Positions 62,601 through 64,000 of a DNA stretch of 64,000 bases are shown one piece after another. This DNA is from Whitmania pigra (lineage: Eukaryota > Annelida > Clitellata > Hirudinida > Haemopidae). The notes beneath the pieces were generated by a model that worked only from the letters and a program-made list of their open reading frames with translations, searched no databases and had not been told where the DNA came from. How positions within the stretch are numbered: position 1 is the stretch's first letter; every line of letters begins with the position of its first letter. Location: positions 1,222,501 to 1,286,500 of the forward strand of contig JAJTWR010000269.1 in NCBI GenBank assembly GCA_021613335.1, written 5' to 3'. A program made the position numbers and the translations under genes.

Positions 62601-63825
62601 ACATTTACAAATTCTCTGACGTTAGTTAAGTCACAGTTTCAAATGCAATAATTGCAATCACAACTTACAGATTCTCCTGTCGATATTTACAAGTACCACG
62701 ATAGAAGTGGACGAAGAAAGATCTTTAAAGTTGAAAGAAATCATTGAGACAAACTACGGTACGAAGGTGACAATTGAAAGATTAATTACTTGCAATGACG
62801 ACAGGACTAAACGAAGTTATTACGTAAGTAATGAATCTTTTTTGTTACATGTAATGCAGATGTCATGTAAAACTAGATTTTCAGAGACTATATGCTAGAA
62901 GCGTTAATGCATATTTGTCTATTGCACGATTAAGTGTCAAATACGTGAATGCAGTATTTGCATTCGTATTTTAGCCAATCTTTTGAACGCTTGTGGAAAC
63001 AAATTTTTTCTAGAAATTTCTTAAAAAATATTTCAGGTAAACTCAAGGCAAATAGAAAAACGTGAAGTGGAAGTCCATCTTTTCGAAGAATGTCTCGACG
63101 ACACCTACGTCCAATTCAACAGAATGTTACAAATTTACAACAACGTCATCAAGGTGAATGTGTCCATTGATCAGGAGTTTGGCGTCTTCAATTTGTAAGT
63201 GATTAAATTATTAAATTAATTAAATTATTAATCACATTAACTACATTAAGTAAAGAAATCAATACCAGCCTCCACTACTAGGGCATGCCCTCGGTTAGGG
63301 GCGCTATATAAATGCTGATAAATGGTTCGATTAAAAGTGCCTTCACATCCTCCATGGATTCGTAAGGCACTCAAAAGAATTAGATAAATACAAAATACAA
63401 ATTGAAATACATTCACTTGATTCTATCCAAATACAGTCAAGCTTTCACTTTCGTTGAATGGGAAAATATCAGTTTCGCTAACGTATTCGGCGCTTTTAAA
63501 CTTTTTTAAACGTCGTTTGTAAAAACAGGTCTGAATCTGACAGTGCGGGTGTGTTCGTGATGTTCGCATACATTTGTGACGTCATCGATTCGAGGAACGA
63601 AGTTTCAATTTACGATCAACTTGTTGAACTACACGAGCAGACGAGAACTCTGGCAATCAGGACTTTGGTTTGTTACTGTTGTTGTTGTTGTTGTTGTTGT
63701 TTGACAAGCATTGTTTGTACCCATATTTCGTTACATTGATATTCCAGTCTGGTTTATACAACGTTCGGTTGTTTCTCTTGCTTTGCGATTTTTCCATTCA
63801 AGAGGTGTCGCGACATAGTGATTGA
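53681..63825 (+). CDS. Receptor protein tyrosine phosphatase with F5/8C, WSC and EGF ectodomain (RPTP-C)
   Basis: Twenty-eight exons chain in phase to about 1,057 residues. Signal peptide: 53681-53741. F5/8C: 54023-54235 and 54471-54716. WSC1: 54876-55000 and 55176-55251. EGF-like: 55392-55517. WSC2: 55598-55734 and 55823-55904. EGF-like: 57306-57443 and 57704-57823. Transmembrane helix (IPIGIMIAVLLILFLFGLLF): 58052-58154. Juxtamembrane: 58234-58585. D1: 58668-61293, with YTSWPDHGVP and [18 protein letters not shown], so the catalytic residues are intact. Degenerate D2: 61404-63825, ending with TGA at 63823-63825. The D1/D2 exon lengths and phases closely mirror RPTP-A, so the two are paralogues with rearranged ectodomains. 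The F5/8C exon could start at 54395 instead of 54471, since that longer version is also open. AATAAA lies at 63977. Confidence 0.9.
55968..55976 (+). repeat. Left 9-bp target-site duplication of the foldback element
   Basis: ATAATTAAT, identical to 57080-57088 on the other side of the element. Confidence 0.85.
55977..57079. mobile_element. Foldback DNA transposon (Mutator-like), non-autonomous
   Basis: The two arms (about 55,977-56,285 and 56,785-57,079) are near-perfect inverted copies of each other, each about 300 bp. Each arm is itself built of degenerate 15-17 bp subrepeats such as acaaaatagccccg, and both are far GC-richer than the host intron. The spacer of about 500 bp has no coding capacity. 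Termini are GGCACCCCGTCATAAC on the left and the related GGTGACCCGTCATAAC (reverse strand) on the right. The 9-bp ATAATTAAT flanks both ends directly. Long inverted repeats with a 9-bp duplication fit a Mutator-superfamily foldback element. It sits in an RPTP-C intron between exons 55904 and 57306. Confidence 0.88.
57080..57088 (+). repeat. Right 9-bp target-site duplication of the foldback element
   Basis: ATAATTAAT, directly repeated from 55968-55976. Confidence 0.85.
57536..57655 (+). mobile_element. SINE copy in an RPTP-C intron
   Basis: Contains the B-box-like gttcgaaaccc, cctgcactgcc, then gcgctatataaatggttac, aagaagcgcctctgacgc and a second gacgctatataaataatg. The tRNA 5' half is truncated or unrecognisable. 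It is the same family as the copies at 46,953 and 27,548. Confidence 0.82.
61446..61776. repeat. 7-bp (TTATTTA)n repeat in an RPTP-C intron
   Basis: About 47 copies of the heptamer TTATTTA with TTACTTA variants. The long IYYLLF-type frame over it is an artefact. Confidence 0.95.
63258..63400 (+). mobile_element. SINE/LINE 3' fragment
   Basis: Contains ggggcgctatataaatgct like the SINE tail and then gtgccttcacatcctcc to aaggcactcaaaag, which resembles the LINE 3' end near 48,600. It is a composite or a decayed insertion in an RPTP-C intron. Confidence 0.55.
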
Positions 63826-63976
63826 GGTTAACAACGCGTTGCATCTTAGAAACTGTGAGCATCTCAGAAATTCTGAGTCAGAATGCGAAGTGATATTTCA
63901 ATTAGATTCAATCACCTGCAGTGAAGTCTTGCAAGTGAAATGCATTTAGAATTCTAATTCAGAATTGCTGAATTGT

Positions 63977-63982
63977 AATAAA
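63977..63982 (+). terminator. Polyadenylation signal of RPTP-C
   Basis: AATAAA, about 150 bp after the stop codon. Confidence 0.6.
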
Positions 63983-64000
63983 ATTAATTCTTTTCTCATC

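Larger units (their letters stand above)
61404..63825 (+). other. Degenerate D2 phosphatase domain of RPTP-C
   Basis: Exons 61404-61437, 61821-61858, 62013-62123, 62671-62823, 63037-63194, 63529-63667 and 63748-63825 match RPTP-A D2 in lengths and phases (34 and 153 bp exons are identical in length). In the loop where the catalytic Cys should be, the protein reads FNLSESDSAGVF with no Cys or Arg. D2 is predicted to be inactive. Confidence 0.7.

Overview
The window is AT-rich, intron-dense eukaryotic DNA. Animal-type extracellular modules (calcium-binding EGF, F5/8C/fucolectin-like, WSC and von Willebrand A domains), two receptor tyrosine phosphatases with tandem phosphatase domains, a tRNA-derived SINE and a CR1/L2-like LINE relic point to an invertebrate metazoan. 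I cannot fix the phylum. All four multi-exon genes have a splice-acceptor-like site just upstream of the start codon, which would fit a lineage with spliced-leader trans-splicing such as tunicates, but this is only suggestive.

Layout. 1-15 kb is mostly non-coding and rich in micro- and minisatellites. A weakly supported minus-strand gene may start with a signal-peptide exon near 11.8 kb and include a CUB-like exon near 7.6 kb. 15.3-27.1 kb (minus) is a complete receptor tyrosine phosphatase, RPTP-A: 35 exons whose phases all agree, giving about 1,466 residues, with the order signal peptide, WSC, F5/8C, 11 EGF exons, transmembrane helix, active D1 and dead D2. 27.5-28.1 kb holds a SINE and decayed copies of two RPTP-A EGF exons. 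28.1-39.7 kb is a head-to-tail array of about 14.4 units of 805 bp. Each full unit carries an intronless gene for an ELOF1-like (Elf1 family) transcription elongation factor: 12 intact copies and 2 frameshifted. 41.9-47.4 kb (plus) encodes a 647-residue protein with two VWA domains, two pairs of cysteine-rich modules and a hydrophobic C-terminus that may be a GPI signal. 47.8-50.1 kb contains a LINE relic and a diverged direct duplication. 50.5-52.1 kb (minus) is a short RPTP-A paralogue that stops before the EGF array and would be secreted. 53.7-63.8 kb (plus) is a second complete receptor phosphatase, RPTP-C (28 exons, about 1,057 residues), with the ectodomain modules in a different order. 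One of its introns carries a 1.1 kb foldback transposon with 9-bp target-site duplications.

The three WSC/F5-8C genes form a family of putative surface and soluble carbohydrate- or matrix-binding receptors. The VWA protein could act at the same surface. The ELOF1 array is unrelated to them in function and is the most unusual feature. Its intronless genes, with an A-run just past the polyadenylation signals, suggest a retrocopy later amplified in tandem.
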